Part shown: piece by piece, positions 51,443 to 61,625 of the stretch
Position numbering within the stretch: the first letter of the stretch is position 1
Layout: every line of letters begins with the position of its first letter
Source of the DNA: Streptomyces sp. NBC_00091
Lineage (GTDB): Bacteria; Actinomycetota; Actinomycetes; Streptomycetales; Streptomycetaceae
Reading direction: 5' to 3'
Assembly: GCF_026343185.1 (NCBI RefSeq)
Contig: NZ_JAPEMA010000001.1
Location: forward strand, 1,488,001-1,552,000
DNA: 64,000 nt
Program-made: the position numbers and the translations under genes
Notes under the pieces: generated by a model
The model's input: only the letters and a program-made list of their open reading frames with translations
The model's database searches: none
Told to the model about the DNA's origin: nothing

Positions 51443-51830
51443 ACCGCACTGTGAACCCGGCCTCGCCGAGCAGGTGCGTGAGGTACTCGGCCTCCACCGG
51501 AGTGGCCCTGTAGCCCTCGCGGACGGCAGCCAGGACTTCCGGGATCGTCATGCCGAGCGCGTCGCGGAAGACCTTCAGGGCCGCGCCGCCGGAGCCGTCC
51601 ACGCGGAGCAGGACCGTGCCCTCGGCAGCGACGATGGCGGCGCGGACGCGCTCGGGGGCCCGCCCCCACCCGTGGTCGAGGTCGCAGACATCGGGCGCCC
51701 CGAACTCGCACCGCACACACTCCCACTCGGCTTCCCAGCACAGCCGCCCGTCGGCGATCCGCTGCCAGGCATGGAAGACGCAGTGCGGGCAGGGCTCGCA
51801 GTACAAGGTGACCATCGTCGGCTCCGGCAT
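51411..51830 (-). CDS. Hypothetical protein with N-terminal zinc-ribbon-like cysteines
   Basis: The protein has 139 aa; ATG 51830. The N-terminus MVTLYCEPCPHCVFHAW and the later WECVRCEFGAPDVC give two Cys-x2-Cys pairs, a probable zinc site. The C-terminal half reads KVFRDALGMTIPEVLAAVREGYRATPVEAEYLTHLLGEAGF. The family is common in Streptomyces but has no known role. Its end overlaps the end of the secreted protein gene. Confidence 0.72.
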   Translation of the reverse strand: MPEPTMVTLYCEPCPHCVFHAWQRIADGRLCWEAEWECVRCEFGAPDVCDLDHGWGRAPERVRAAIVAAEGTVLLRVDGSGGAALKVFRDALGMTIPEVLAAVREGYRATPVEAEYLTHLLGEAGFTVRFTASGPGGPG

Positions 51831-51930
51831 GGCGTCACCCTGCACCGCCCGGGACGGCGCCCACATCCGGTTAACGTCGGGGACACGACCCCGCGCCTGC
51901 CCGTTCACGCCGGTTTGCAAGGATTTCCGT

Positions 51931-52704
51931 ATGGCAGCGACGAACTCCTCCACCCGTACCGCCCTCGACACTCGGGTGGTCGCCCACCGCGGGGCCTCCC
52001 ATGAGTACCCCGAGCACACCATCGAGGCGTACCGGCAGGCCATCGCCGATGGGGCCGACGCGCTCGAGTGCGATGTGCGGCTCACCGCCGACCGCAAGCT
52101 CGTCTGCGTGCACGACCGGCGCGTGGAGCGGACCTCCGACGGGCGGGGGGTGGTCTCCGAGATGACGTACGAGGAGCTGGCCGCCCTCGACTTCGGGGCG
52201 TGGAAGGGGCAGGCGCACGCCGGGGCGCGGGTGCTGCTCTTCGAGGACCTGCTGCGGGAGGCGCTGGCCGCGCCGCGGCCCGTGGGGCTCGCGGTCGAGA
52301 CCAAGCACCCGACGCGGGCCGGCGGGCGGCTGGAGGCCGAGCTGGTGCGGATGCTGCGGGAGTACGGGCTCGCGGACGGCGCCTCGGGCCGCATCGAGGT
52401 GATGAGCTTCTCGCGGAGCGCGCTGACCAGGCTGCACCGGCTCGCGCCCGGGCTGCCCACCGTGTTCCTGATCGAGCGGGCGGTCAGGCCGGTGCGGCCC
52501 CCGTTCGCGACGCACGCGGGGCCGGGCATCGACCTGGTGCGCCGGGATCCGGGGCTGGTGGGGCGGCTGAAGGCCAAGGGGCTGCGGGTGCGGGTGTGGA
52601 CCGTGGACGAGCCCGAGGACGTGGAGCTGTGCGTGCGGCTCGGGGTGGACACGATCATCACCAACCGGCCGCGTGACGTGCGCAAGCTGCTCCAGGACAT
52701 GTGA
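51931..52704 (+). CDS. Glycerophosphodiester phosphodiesterase
   Basis: The protein has 257 aa; ATG 51931 follows AAGGATT. Family motifs are VVAHRGASHEYPEHTIEAYRQAIADGADALECDVRLTADRKLVCVHD (catalytic His pair and metal-binding Glu/Asp), GLAVETKHP, VWTVDEPEDVELCVRLGVDTIITNRP. It hydrolyses glycerophosphodiesters to glycerol-3-phosphate and an alcohol. There is no signal peptide, so it is intracellular. Confidence 0.94.
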   Translation: MAATNSSTRTALDTRVVAHRGASHEYPEHTIEAYRQAIADGADALECDVRLTADRKLVCVHDRRVERTSDGRGVVSEMTYEELAALDFGAWKGQAHAGARVLLFEDLLREALAAPRPVGLAVETKHPTRAGGRLEAELVRMLREYGLADGASGRIEVMSFSRSALTRLHRLAPGLPTVFLIERAVRPVRPPFATHAGPGIDLVRRDPGLVGRLKAKGLRVRVWTVDEPEDVELCVRLGVDTIITNRPRDVRKLLQDM

Positions 52705-52759
52705 CACCCGGCCGGGGTGCGCCGGCCGGGTGTGGGGGGTCGTCGGTGGAGCGGGGCGG

Positions 52760-54292
52760 TTACGACGCGAAGCGCTGGTTCGGCGAGCCGTTGCAGGGCT
52801 GCAGGCGCAGCTGCTCGTGGGCGGCGGGGACCGTCAGGCACATGCCCGGGGCGGCCGCGGGGCGCAGGGTGGCGCCGTCGCGGACGAACTGCTGGTTGGC
52901 GCCGCCGTGGCAGTTGTAGAGGATCAGGCCCGTGCCGGCGCCGTAGTTGGCGCCCGGGGCGTCCAGGCAGCGGTCGTGGGTGAGCTCGATGTGGAGGGAC
53001 TTCTTCGAGGAGTCGTACCACCAGCCCTGGTTGCGCCCGCCGTGGCAGTCCCAGCCCACCACCTTGGTGTCGTTGGCGCTGGACCCGCCGAAGGAGTCCA
53101 GGCAGTTGCCGGTGGCCTCGTTCTTCAGGGGCTTGTAGAGGGAGTCCCAGCCTCCGGCCTGGAGGACCGGGGTGCCCGTGCTCGCCGGGTCGGCGCAGGA
53201 GGCCTCGCGCAGGCCGGAGGAGTAGAGCTGGGTCAGACAGGACGCGAAGGCGCCGTGGCCGCGGTAGTTGGGGTGGAAGGACTGGCGGGCGGTGTTCTCG
53301 TCCCACGGGAAGTGGTCCCCGAGGTCCAGGTAGAGCCCGCGGGCCCAGGCGTCCTCCATGCACACCTCGTGCCCGTGGAAGAGCCGCGAGTTGTCCAGGT
53401 AGACCGCGCCGGAGGCGAGGGCCGCCGCGCGCATGCCCTTCTCGAAGGTGGGCACCGCGTAGTCGCGGCCCCAGGTGGCGTCGGAGTCGTAGCCCGCGCA
53501 GCCTCCGGGGAGCTTGCCGGGGAAGTCCGGGTTGTCGTTGAAGTCGGGGCCGATCGGGCTGGGGTAGCCCATCACGACCAGCTTGTAGTCGGAGTCGGCG
53601 TAACCGGCGTCGCGCATGACCGTCTTGAGGTCGGCGACGGTCGCCTCCACCTTGGGCTTCAGCCCGTCGACGCGGGCCTGCCAGCCGGGGGCGTACTTGG
53701 GCTCGCAGGTGCCCTGGCTGAGCACCCAGCGGGTGACGCAGTCGGTCATGACGGGGCCGAACTGGAGGTCGTCGTTGGCTCCGGCGACCAGCAGCACCAT
53801 CTTGATCTTCGTGTTGCGGGCCTTGATCGCCAGGCTGTCGCTCTGCACCAGCTCGTCGGCGTACTGCTTGCTGCCGCCGATCCGGATGTTGCCCGTGTAG
53901 CCGCCGGAGCAGGCGACGTTGAAGGTCAGGTCGGCCGGGATGCCGGTGCGGTGGATCGCCGAGTCCGGCGAGCGGTGGCACTGGTTGGACGCGGTGTTGG
54001 TGGCGGGGTCGTAGTTGCCGACGCCCTCGCCGGAGATCTCGCTGTCGCCGAGCGAGATGAGCCCGGTCTTGCGCTCGGCGAGGGGCCGGATCGCCGGGTC
54101 CCCGTAGATCTTGGTGGCCTCGGCGGCCCGGACGGCCTCGAGTTCCGGCGAGAGGGGGGTGATCGAGCCGACCGCGGCGGGGGCCGCCTGGGCCATGGGG
54201 GTGATGGCGGTGACGCCCCCGAGGGCGGCCGCGACCGCCGCGACCGCGGCGAAGGTAGATCTGAGTCTGGGTTTCGTACGCGCACGTGCCAT
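52760..54292 (-). CDS. Secreted SGNH/GDSL-type hydrolase with C-terminal ricin-type lectin domain
   Basis: The protein has 510 aa; ATG 54292 follows GGGGAGGCG. The signal peptide (RSTFAAVAAVAAALGGVTAITPMAQA) ends near residue 36. The hydrolase part has SLGDSEISGEG (block I with the nucleophile Ser), VLLVAGANDDLQFG (block III) and FHPNYRGHGAFASCL with the His. From about 380, Q-W/DxxG repeats (GNCLDSFGG, RCLDAPGAN, QRFAS end) form a ricin B trefoil for carbohydrate binding. Block I has Glu after Ser rather than the more common Tyr/Leu. Confidence 0.87.
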   Translation of the reverse strand: MARARTKPRLRSTFAAVAAVAAALGGVTAITPMAQAAPAAVGSITPLSPELEAVRAAEATKIYGDPAIRPLAERKTGLISLGDSEISGEGVGNYDPATNTASNQCHRSPDSAIHRTGIPADLTFNVACSGGYTGNIRIGGSKQYADELVQSDSLAIKARNTKIKMVLLVAGANDDLQFGPVMTDCVTRWVLSQGTCEPKYAPGWQARVDGLKPKVEATVADLKTVMRDAGYADSDYKLVVMGYPSPIGPDFNDNPDFPGKLPGGCAGYDSDATWGRDYAVPTFEKGMRAAALASGAVYLDNSRLFHGHEVCMEDAWARGLYLDLGDHFPWDENTARQSFHPNYRGHGAFASCLTQLYSSGLREASCADPASTGTPVLQAGGWDSLYKPLKNEATGNCLDSFGGSSANDTKVVGWDCHGGRNQGWWYDSSKKSLHIELTHDRCLDAPGANYGAGTGLILYNCHGGANQQFVRDGATLRPAAAPGMCLTVPAAHEQLRLQPCNGSPNQRFAS

Positions 54293-54399
54293 GAACGCCT
54301 CCCCGATATCGGTGTTACCACCGGTATTTACTGGCCGGTAGGGGAGATGGGAACAGTTCGAACAAGACAATTGCTCAAGTTTTTGAGGAGGCTACGAAA

Positions 54400-55803
54400 A
54401 TGACTGACGATCAGCAGCCGCAGGCGTTCCGGACCGAGCATGACTCCATGGGCGAGGTACGGGTGCCCGCGCACGCCAAATGGCGGGCCCAGACCCAGCG
54501 CGCGGTGGAGAACTTCCCGCTCTCCGGCCAGCGCATCGAACGCGCCCACATCGAGGCCCTCGCCCGCATCAAGGCCGCGGCGGCCCTGGTCAACGCGGAG
54601 CTCGGCGTGGTGGACGAGGACGTCGCGCAGGCGATCCGGTCCGCCGCCGCCGAGGTCGCCGAAGGCCGCTGGGACGAGCACTTCCCGGTCGACGTGTTCC
54701 AGACCGGCTCCGGGACCTCGTCCAACATGAACACCAACGAGGTGATCGCCACCCTGGCCACCGAGCGGCTCGGGCGCGAGGTCCACCCCAACGACCACGT
54801 CAACGCCTCGCAGAGCTCCAACGACGTCTTCCCCTCCTCGATCCACATCGCGGCGACCGCCGCCGTCACCCACGAGCTCATCCCCGCCCTGCGCCACCTC
54901 GAGCTCGCCCTGGAGCGCAAGGCGGAGGAGTTCGCCGAGCTGGTCAAGGCCGGGCGCACGCACCTGATGGACGCCACCCCGGTCACCCTGGGCCAGGAGT
55001 TCGGCGGGTACGCCGCCCAGGTCCGCTACGGCGTCGAGCGGCTGCGCGCCGCCCTGCCGCGGCTGGCCGAGCTGCCGCTGGGCGGTACGGCGGTGGGCAC
55101 CGGGATCAACACCCCGCCCGGGTTCTCGGCCGCCGTGATCGCCGAGGTGGCCCGGGCCACGGGGCTGCCGCTGACCGAGGCGCGCAACCACTTCGAGGCC
55201 CAGGGGGCTCGGGACGCGCTCGTGGAGACCTCGGGAGCGCTCCGTACGATCGCCGTCTCCCTCACCAAGATCTCCAACGATCTGCGCTGGATGGCCTCGG
55301 GCCCGCGCACCGGATTGGCCGAAATCAATCTGCCGGATCTCCAGCCGGGGTCCTCGATCATGCCGGGGAAGGTCAATCCGGTCGTCCCGGAGGCCGTGCT
55401 GATGATCGCCGCGCAGGTGATGGGGAACGACGCGACGGTCGCCGTCGCGGGCGCCGCCGGCAACTTCGAGCTCAATGTGATGCTCCCGGTGATGGCCCGG
55501 AACCTGCTCGAATCGATCCGGCTGCTCGGCAACGGGAGCCGGCTGCTGGCCGACCGCACCGTGGACGGGATCACCGCCAACGCCGAGCGGGCCAGGGAGT
55601 ACGCCGAATCCTCGCCCTCGGTGGTGACCCCGCTCAACAGGTACATCGGCTACGAGGAGGCGGCCAAGGTCGCCAAGCGGGCGCTCGCCGAGCGGAAGAC
55701 GATCAGGGAGGTCGTCCTGGAGTCCGGCTACGTCGACCGGGGCGAGCTCACCCTGGAGCAACTGGACGAGGCGCTCGACGTCCTGCGGATGACCCGCCCC
55801 TGA
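54400..55803 (+). CDS. fumC: Class II fumarate hydratase
   Basis: The protein has 467 aa; ATG 54400 after GAGGAGG. Fumarase/aspartase signatures are present: [46 protein letters not shown] and the active-site loop [15 protein letters not shown]. It is a homotetramer in the TCA cycle and is stable to oxygen. It is divergent from the SGNH hydrolase, with an AT-rich stretch between them that should carry both promoters. Confidence 0.96.
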   Translation: MTDDQQPQAFRTEHDSMGEVRVPAHAKWRAQTQRAVENFPLSGQRIERAHIEALARIKAAAALVNAELGVVDEDVAQAIRSAAAEVAEGRWDEHFPVDVFQTGSGTSSNMNTNEVIATLATERLGREVHPNDHVNASQSSNDVFPSSIHIAATAAVTHELIPALRHLELALERKAEEFAELVKAGRTHLMDATPVTLGQEFGGYAAQVRYGVERLRAALPRLAELPLGGTAVGTGINTPPGFSAAVIAEVARATGLPLTEARNHFEAQGARDALVETSGALRTIAVSLTKISNDLRWMASGPRTGLAEINLPDLQPGSSIMPGKVNPVVPEAVLMIAAQVMGNDATVAVAGAAGNFELNVMLPVMARNLLESIRLLGNGSRLLADRTVDGITANAERAREYAESSPSVVTPLNRYIGYEEAAKVAKRALAERKTIREVVLESGYVDRGELTLEQLDEALDVLRMTRP

Positions 55804-55906
55804 AACCGGTTCCGGACAGGGGCCGAATCCGGTCGTTTACCGCCCCCGGCCCCCTCCGTGACCTGCACCGCAGCATCTCGGAGGGGTGCCGCCCTAAGAT
55901 CTGCCC

Positions 55907-56626
55907 ATGACAGGTACCTACAGTCCCGGGGGCGGCGCGGCGCGTCCCGCCGCGCGCGGTGGGACGCGGGAGGGGCACTGGGCGCCCGGGGAGCGGATCC
56001 TCTGGCGCTACCGCGACCACGCCCCGGACCTGAAGGGCCAGTTCCACATCGCCCGGCCGGTGACGGTGGTGCAGGACACCGAGGAACTCCTCGCGGTGTG
56101 GATGGCGCCGGGCACCGAATGCGTCAAGCCGGTGCTCGTGGACGGCACTCCGGTGCACAAGGAGCCGCTCGCCACCCGCTACACCGCGCCGCGGACCACC
56201 GTACGGTCGCGCTGGTTCGGCGGGGGCGTGCTCAAGCTGGCCCGGCCCGGGGAGCCTTGGTCGGTCTGGCTGTTCTGGGACGGCGGCTGGCGGCTCAGGA
56301 ACTGGTACGTGAACCTCGAGGAGCCGCGCACCCGGTGGGCCGGCGGGGTCGACTCCGTGGACCACTTCCTCGACATCGCCGTCTACCCGGACCGCAGCTG
56401 GAAGTGGCTGGACGAGGACGAGTTCGCGCAGGCGCAGCGGATCGGGCTGATGACCCCTCGGCAGGCGCGGCGGGTGGAGGACGCGGGGCGCGCGGCGGTG
56501 GACGTGATCAGGGCCTGGGGGGCTCCGTTCTGCGACGGCTGGCAGGACTGGAGGCCCGATCCGGCCTGGGGAGTTCCGGTTCTGCCCGAGGACTGGGACC
56601 GCACCCCGGCGCATATGACCTCATGA
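55907..56626 (+). CDS. DUF402 (FomD/Ntdp-like) phosphohydrolase
   Basis: The protein has 239 aa. It begins with a disordered Gly/Ala/Arg-rich ~25 residues, then WRYRDHAPDLKGQFHIARPVTVVQD, FWDGGWRLRNWYVNLEEP, VDSVDHFLDIAVYPDRSWKWLDEDEF. The Asp/Glu set in DHFLDIAV and LDEDEF is the metal site of nucleoside tri- and diphosphatases of the DUF402 family. The in vivo substrate is unknown. Confidence 0.85.
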   Translation: MTGTYSPGGGAARPAARGGTREGHWAPGERILWRYRDHAPDLKGQFHIARPVTVVQDTEELLAVWMAPGTECVKPVLVDGTPVHKEPLATRYTAPRTTVRSRWFGGGVLKLARPGEPWSVWLFWDGGWRLRNWYVNLEEPRTRWAGGVDSVDHFLDIAVYPDRSWKWLDEDEFAQAQRIGLMTPRQARRVEDAGRAAVDVIRAWGAPFCDGWQDWRPDPAWGVPVLPEDWDRTPAHMTS

Positions 56627-56878
56627 GACCCTTGATGCGCCCCCGGGGTTCAAACGTAGGATCGTCCTCCGCCGGTCGTGCACGGGGGGCCTCCCTGGTC
56701 CCGCATCCGTAAATGACCTGTGGCGACCGGGACTTGACCGGAGGTCGGCGCAGAGCGAAAGGTAACGAGCGGGACGCGGTACCCGGGGGCGATGGTGCCC
56801 CCGCCGCTGAGCGGGTATACCGCGACTGACCGAGTTGAGTGCAGCGCACATCGAGCGCAAACGGACGGAATTCCACGC

Positions 56879-58972
56879 GTGACGGAGTACCCCACCTCCC
56901 AGGAGGGCCCGCAGCCCACCGTCGCCTCCGGCGGAGGTACGGATGAGCTCGGCCACGGCAAGGCCCCCATCGCGGCGGCCGAGGCCGTACGCACGCATGC
57001 CGACTTCCCGCGCCCGCGCGGCACCGCCGGCGAGGGCTCCGGGCACGGCCCGGCGGACGCCGGCACGGAAGCCGCCCGCAGCCGCGACGGCGCGGCCGCG
57101 CGCAACGCGGGCGCGGGTACGGGTACGGGCGCCGGCTCGGGCTCCGTTGCCAGCTCGGCCTCCGTTACCGGCCCGGGCCCCGGCTCCGGTTCCGGCTCCG
57201 GGGAGGTCAGTGTGGCGCGCCGCGAGGGCGACCGGCTGCGCTTCGTCGGCGCCGCCACGCGCCGGATCGCGCGCGGCATCGACCTCGACGAGATCGTGCT
57301 CGGCCTGTGCCGGGCCACCGTGCCGACCTTCTCCGACGCCATCCTCGTCTACCTGCGCGACCCGCTGCCGGTCGGCGACGAGCGTCCCGTCGGCCCGGTC
57401 GTTTTAAGGCTGCGCCGCACCGACCGGCTCCGGCCGATCGACGACCTGACCGACACCGCCGAGGGCGCCGGGGCCGCGGGGGCCGCCGGCGAGCTCGACT
57501 TCAGCCAGCTGCCCCTGGTGGGCCCGCAGGGTGACCTCCCCGCGGCCGAGCTGTGCGAGATCCGGCCGGGCGGGGCCCTCGCCGAGGTGCTGCGCGGCGT
57601 ACGGCCCGTCTTCGGGTCGGCGGCGGGCGCCAAGGACGCGCTCCCGGAGCTGCTGGGCGCCGACCATCCGGTGCCGCGCGGCCAGCGGGCCATCCTGGCC
57701 CCGCTGCGGGGCCGCCGGCGCGTGATCGGCGCGGCGGTGTTCCTGCGTACCCCGGACCGGGACGCCTTCGAGCAGAACGACCTGCTCGTCGCCGCCCAGC
57801 TGGCCACCCACACCGCGCTCGGCATCGACAAGGCGGTGCTGTACGGCCGCGAGGCGTACATCGCCGACGAGCTCCAGCGCACCATGCTGCCCGACGGCCT
57901 CCCCCAGCCCACCGGGGTCCGGCTGGCCTCCCGCTACCTGCCCGCCGCCGAGACGGCCCGGGTGGGCGGCGACTGGTACGACGCCATACCGCTGCCGGGC
58001 AGCCGGGTCGCGCTGGTCGTCGGCGACGTCATGGGCCACTCCATGACCTCCGCCGCGATCATGGGCCAGCTCCGCACCACCGCGCAGACCCTGGCCCAGC
58101 TGGACCTGCCCCCGGCCGAGGTGCTGCACCACCTGGACGAGCAGGCCCAGCGGCTGGGCTCCGACCGCATGGCCACCTGCCTGTACGCGGTCTACGACCC
58201 CGTCTCGCACCGCATCACCATCGCCAACGCCGGCCACCCGCCGCCGGTGCTGCTGCACCTGGGCGGCCGCGCCGAGGTGCTGCGCGTGCCGCCGGGCGCC
58301 CCCATCGGGGTCGGCGGCGTGGACTTCGAGGCCGTGGAGCTGGACGCCCCCGCCGGGGCCACCCTGCTGCTGTACACGGACGGGCTGGTGGAGTCCCGGC
58401 TGCGGGACGTGTGGACCGGCATCGAGCAGCTGCGCGAGCGGCTCGCCACCACCGCGCAGCTGACCGGGCTGGACCACCCGCCGCCGCTGGAGGCCCTCTG
58501 CGACGACGTGCTGGACATGCTGGGCCCGGGCGACCGGGACGACGACATCGCGCTGCTGGCGGCCCGCTTCGAGGGGATCGCGCCCAGCGACGTGGCGTAC
58601 TGGTTCCTGGACCCGGAGGAGACCGCTCCGGGCCGGGCCCGGCGCTTCGCCCGGCGCGCCCTGACCCGGTGGGGCCTGGAGGAGCTGAGCGACTCCCTGG
58701 AGCTGCTGGTCAGCGAGGTGGTCACCAATGCCGTGCGGTACGCCGAACGGCCGGTGACGCTGCGCCTGTTGCGTACGGACGTACTGCGCTGCGAGGTCGG
58801 CGACGACTCCCCGCAGCTCCCGCGCCAGCGGCGGGCCCGTGACACCGACGAGGGCGGCCGCGGCCTGTTCCTGGTCAACCGGCTGGCCCGGCGCTGGGGC
58901 GCGACCCGTCTGAGCAGCGGGAAAGTGGTCTGGTTCGAGCTCCCCCTGCCCGGGGTGCACGAGCGGCGCTGA
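56879..58972 (+). CDS. GAF-PP2C(SpoIIE)-HATPase signalling protein
   Basis: The protein has 697 aa from GTG 56879. An N-terminal ~115-residue Ala/Gly/Ser-rich, likely disordered region is followed by a GAF-like domain (RFVGAATRRIARGIDLDEIVLGLC, ~120-325) and the SpoIIE phosphatase with VGGDWYDAIPLPGSRVALVVGDVMGHSM, NAGHPPPVLL, LLLYTDGLVESR and DDDIALLAARFE. A C-terminal HATPase (~560-690, ELLVSEVVTNAVRYAERPV, GGRGLFLVNRLA) ends it. It should tie a GAF signal to anti-sigma or anti-anti-sigma switching, as in RsbU-like stress control. Confidence 0.9.
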   Translation: MTEYPTSQEGPQPTVASGGGTDELGHGKAPIAAAEAVRTHADFPRPRGTAGEGSGHGPADAGTEAARSRDGAAARNAGAGTGTGAGSGSVASSASVTGPGPGSGSGSGEVSVARREGDRLRFVGAATRRIARGIDLDEIVLGLCRATVPTFSDAILVYLRDPLPVGDERPVGPVVLRLRRTDRLRPIDDLTDTAEGAGAAGAAGELDFSQLPLVGPQGDLPAAELCEIRPGGALAEVLRGVRPVFGSAAGAKDALPELLGADHPVPRGQRAILAPLRGRRRVIGAAVFLRTPDRDAFEQNDLLVAAQLATHTALGIDKAVLYGREAYIADELQRTMLPDGLPQPTGVRLASRYLPAAETARVGGDWYDAIPLPGSRVALVVGDVMGHSMTSAAIMGQLRTTAQTLAQLDLPPAEVLHHLDEQAQRLGSDRMATCLYAVYDPVSHRITIANAGHPPPVLLHLGGRAEVLRVPPGAPIGVGGVDFEAVELDAPAGATLLLYTDGLVESRLRDVWTGIEQLRERLATTAQLTGLDHPPPLEALCDDVLDMLGPGDRDDDIALLAARFEGIAPSDVAYWFLDPEETAPGRARRFARRALTRWGLEELSDSLELLVSEVVTNAVRYAERPVTLRLLRTDVLRCEVGDDSPQLPRQRRARDTDEGGRGLFLVNRLARRWGATRLSSGKVVWFELPLPGVHERR

Positions 58973-59027
58973 CCGCCAGGACCCGCCGCAAGCCCCGTAC
59001 ACGACGAACGACCACGGACAACGACTC

Positions 59028-59055
59028 AGCCCCGCAGCGTGATCGCTGCGGGGCT
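59028..59055. terminator. Bidirectional hairpin terminator
   Basis: AGCCCCGCAGCG, TGAT and CGCTGCGGGGCT form a perfect 12-bp stem between the convergent SpoIIE-type gene and the PBP gene (29 bp from the PBP stop). Confidence 0.87.
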
Positions 59056-59083
59056 GTGGTCGTACGGGCCGGTCTTCCGGCCT

Positions 59084-61381
59084 CTAGCGCTCCAGCTGGT
59101 TCGGCGGCGGCGGGAACGGCGGCGTCGGTTCCTTCGTCGGCGGCGTCGGTTCCTTGGTCGGCGGCGTCGGCTTCTTCGTCGGCGGCGTCGGGCCCCCGCT
59201 CGACGAGGTCGGGTCCGGCTTGCCGGAGCTGCCCGACGGGTCCGGGGTGCCGGTCGGGCGGGTGCCGGAGCTGCTCGGCGTCGGGGTGGCGGAGCCGGTC
59301 GGGCCGGCCGACGGGGTGGCGGCGCGGGAGGGCGCCGGGGTGCCCATCTTGGCGTCGGACAGGTCGAACTGGCCCGTGGTCTGGCCCTTGAGCGCGGCCG
59401 TGGTGTACGCCATCCAGATCTGCGCGGGGAAGCTGGAGCCGCCCGCGCGGCCCTTGCCGGCGGTACCGGTCAGGGTGACCTGGTTGTGCGAGTTCGGATC
59501 CTCGCCGAACATCGCGACGACGGTGACCAGCTCGGGGGTGTAGCCGGTGAACCAGGCGGCCACGTTCTTCTCGGTGGTACCGGTCTTGCCCGCGGCCTCG
59601 TAGGCGGAGCTGCGCACGGCCTTGCCGGAGCCCTCCTCGACGACGCCGGTGAGGACCTTGGTGACGGTGTCGGCGGTCGTGCTCGTGAGGACCTGGGCGC
59701 CGATCGGGGTGACGGGCTTGAACTCGCCGTCCTTGTGCTCGGCCTTCTTGATGATGGTCGGGGTGACCTTCTTGCCGTGGTTGTCGAGGGTGGCGTAGAC
59801 GGCGGCCATCTCGACGGTGTTGGCGCTCATCGTGCCGAGCGACATGGCGGGCTTGTCGGCGAGCCAGCCGTCGCGGTCGACCATGCCGAGGGAGAGCGCG
59901 GTCTTCTTCACGTTCGTCGGCTTGGCGTCCACGATCAACTGGGCGTACACGGAGTTCACCGAGGAGTTGGTGGCCTCCTGGAGGGTGATCATCGGGTCGC
60001 CGTAGTTGATGTCGTCCTGGTTCTCCGGGGCGAAGGCGGTGTCGCTGCCGACCACGGGGCGCTTGCTGGTGCCGTCGTAGAGGGTGTTCGGGTTGATCGG
60101 GCGGCCGTCCTGGGTCTTCGACCCGTTCTCCAGGGCGGAGGCCAGCACCAACGGCTTGAAGGTGGAGCCCGGCTGGTAGTCGGTGCGCAGGGCGTTGCTC
60201 GCCGACTTCTCGGTCAGGCCCACGCCGCCGTACATCGCGACGACGTAGCCGGTCTTGGCGTCCACGGAGGTGGCGCCGGCCTGGACGCTCTGGTCCTGGG
60301 GCCGGTCCTTGGTGTTCTTGCGCTCCAGCTTGGACTCGAGCTCGTCCTGGACGGCCTTCTCCAGGGCGGCCTGCTTCTTCTTGTCGATGGCGAGGGTGAT
60401 CGTCCAGCCGCCGGCGGCGATCTCGGAGTCCTTGATGCCCTGCCGGTTCATCTCGACCTCGGCGGCCTGGATCAGATAGCCCTTCTGCCCGTCCATGCCC
60501 GGACGCTGCTTGGGCTTGATCGGCTCCTGGAACTTCAGGGTCTGGCGCTTGGCCTGGTCGAGCTTGCCCATCTCGACCATGTTGTCGAGGACGGCGTTGA
60601 AGCGGATCAGGACCAGCCGCTTGCCGTTGGGGCCGGCGGTCGCCCAGTCGTACTGGCTGGGGGCCTGGATGACGGCGGCGAGGTAAGCGCCCTGCTCCAG
60701 CGTCAGCTTGTCGGAGTCGACGCCGTAGTAGGCCTGGGCCGCGGCCTGGATGCCGTAGGCGTTGCGGCCGTAGAAGTTGGTGTTCAGGTAGCCGGCGAGG
60801 ATGTCGTCCTTCTCCATGCGCCGGTCGACCTTGAGGGAGATGACCAGCTCCCGGAGCTTGCGCGTCGGCGACTGGTCCTGGGTCAGGTAGTAGTTCTTGA
60901 CGTACTGCTGGGTGATCGTCGAACCACCGGCCGTGCCCTTGCCCCGGACCGTGTTGACGAGGCCTCGGGCCACGCCCATCACGTCGATGCCGCGGTCCTT
61001 GTAGAAGGTCTTGTTCTCGATGGCGATGAACGCGGTGCGGACGTCCTCGGGGATCTTGTCGAGCGTGACGATCTCGCGGTTCATCTCGCCGGTGCGGGCC
61101 ATGACCGAGCCGTCGGCGTACTTGTACGTGTTGCTCTGGAGCGTCGCGGTCTTGTTCGGGTCGTTCGGCTCGTCCACGGAGAAGTAGAGGGCGACCGCTC
61201 CGATGACCAGGAGCAGGATCCCGCCGAGGAAAGTCCCGAGGATCGTCTTCCAGTTGAAGAAGCGGCGTATGCCGCTGCGCTTCTTCCCGGTCGACTTGCC
61301 CGCGCGCCCGTCGGCGCGCCCGCTCGGCGCTTTCCGCGCACCGCGTTGCTGCTGCGCCCGTCGCGCTTCTGCTCGGCCCAT
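59084..61381 (-). CDS. Class A penicillin-binding protein (transglycosylase/transpeptidase)
   Basis: The protein has 765 aa. An Arg/Lys-rich cytoplasmic tail precedes a membrane helix at ~47-67. The GT51 domain (~80-260) has IENKTFYKDRG with catalytic Glu near 122 and GGSTITQQYVKN. The transpeptidase domain has STFK (Ser406), SVN (474-476) and KTG (599-601). The C-terminal ~90 residues are Pro/Thr/Ser-rich, with tandem PTPPTKE/PTPPTKK repeats. It polymerises and cross-links peptidoglycan at the outer face of the membrane. All catalytic residues are intact. Confidence 0.95.
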   Translation of the reverse strand: MGRAEARRAQQQRGARKAPSGRADGRAGKSTGKKRSGIRRFFNWKTILGTFLGGILLLVIGAVALYFSVDEPNDPNKTATLQSNTYKYADGSVMARTGEMNREIVTLDKIPEDVRTAFIAIENKTFYKDRGIDVMGVARGLVNTVRGKGTAGGSTITQQYVKNYYLTQDQSPTRKLRELVISLKVDRRMEKDDILAGYLNTNFYGRNAYGIQAAAQAYYGVDSDKLTLEQGAYLAAVIQAPSQYDWATAGPNGKRLVLIRFNAVLDNMVEMGKLDQAKRQTLKFQEPIKPKQRPGMDGQKGYLIQAAEVEMNRQGIKDSEIAAGGWTITLAIDKKKQAALEKAVQDELESKLERKNTKDRPQDQSVQAGATSVDAKTGYVVAMYGGVGLTEKSASNALRTDYQPGSTFKPLVLASALENGSKTQDGRPINPNTLYDGTSKRPVVGSDTAFAPENQDDINYGDPMITLQEATNSSVNSVYAQLIVDAKPTNVKKTALSLGMVDRDGWLADKPAMSLGTMSANTVEMAAVYATLDNHGKKVTPTIIKKAEHKDGEFKPVTPIGAQVLTSTTADTVTKVLTGVVEEGSGKAVRSSAYEAAGKTGTTEKNVAAWFTGYTPELVTVVAMFGEDPNSHNQVTLTGTAGKGRAGGSSFPAQIWMAYTTAALKGQTTGQFDLSDAKMGTPAPSRAATPSAGPTGSATPTPSSSGTRPTGTPDPSGSSGKPDPTSSSGGPTPPTKKPTPPTKEPTPPTKEPTPPFPPPPNQLER

Positions 61382-61559
61382 CGCTCCCGCTCCGCTCGAT
61401 TACCCCCCCGACGTCAGCTCAGAAAACTAACACCGCAGGCTGTGACAAAGGTTGACTAACCCTGATCAATACCGGTCAATTCGGACGTGAGAATCAGCAC
61501 CCACTCCAATGGAACCGACGCCCACGATGCCGGAAGGGTTGCGGTGTCCGCAAAAAGTG

Positions 61560-61574
61560 CTATCACTTTGATAG
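61560..61574. promoter_or_regulatory. CTATCA-N3-TGATAG inverted repeat upstream of the SPFH gene
   Basis: A perfect 6-bp inverted repeat with a 3-bp spacer lies 52 bp before the start at 61626, in an AT-rich patch. A CCGGCCG/CGGCCGG hairpin lies at 61581-61598. The first is a likely operator or promoter element and the second may affect the leader. The rest of the 244-bp region between the PBP and SPFH genes shows nothing definite. Confidence 0.5.
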
Positions 61575-61625
61575 ACCGCTCCGGCCGATTACGGCCGGAC
61601 ACAACGGCGCAAACGGGGGCATCAG

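Noticed and set aside
56627..56878. A riboswitch or structured RNA upstream of the SpoIIE-type gene
   Set aside because: The 252-bp stretch has GC-rich inverted segments but I could not match it to the conserved core of any riboswitch class; I see nothing definite in it.
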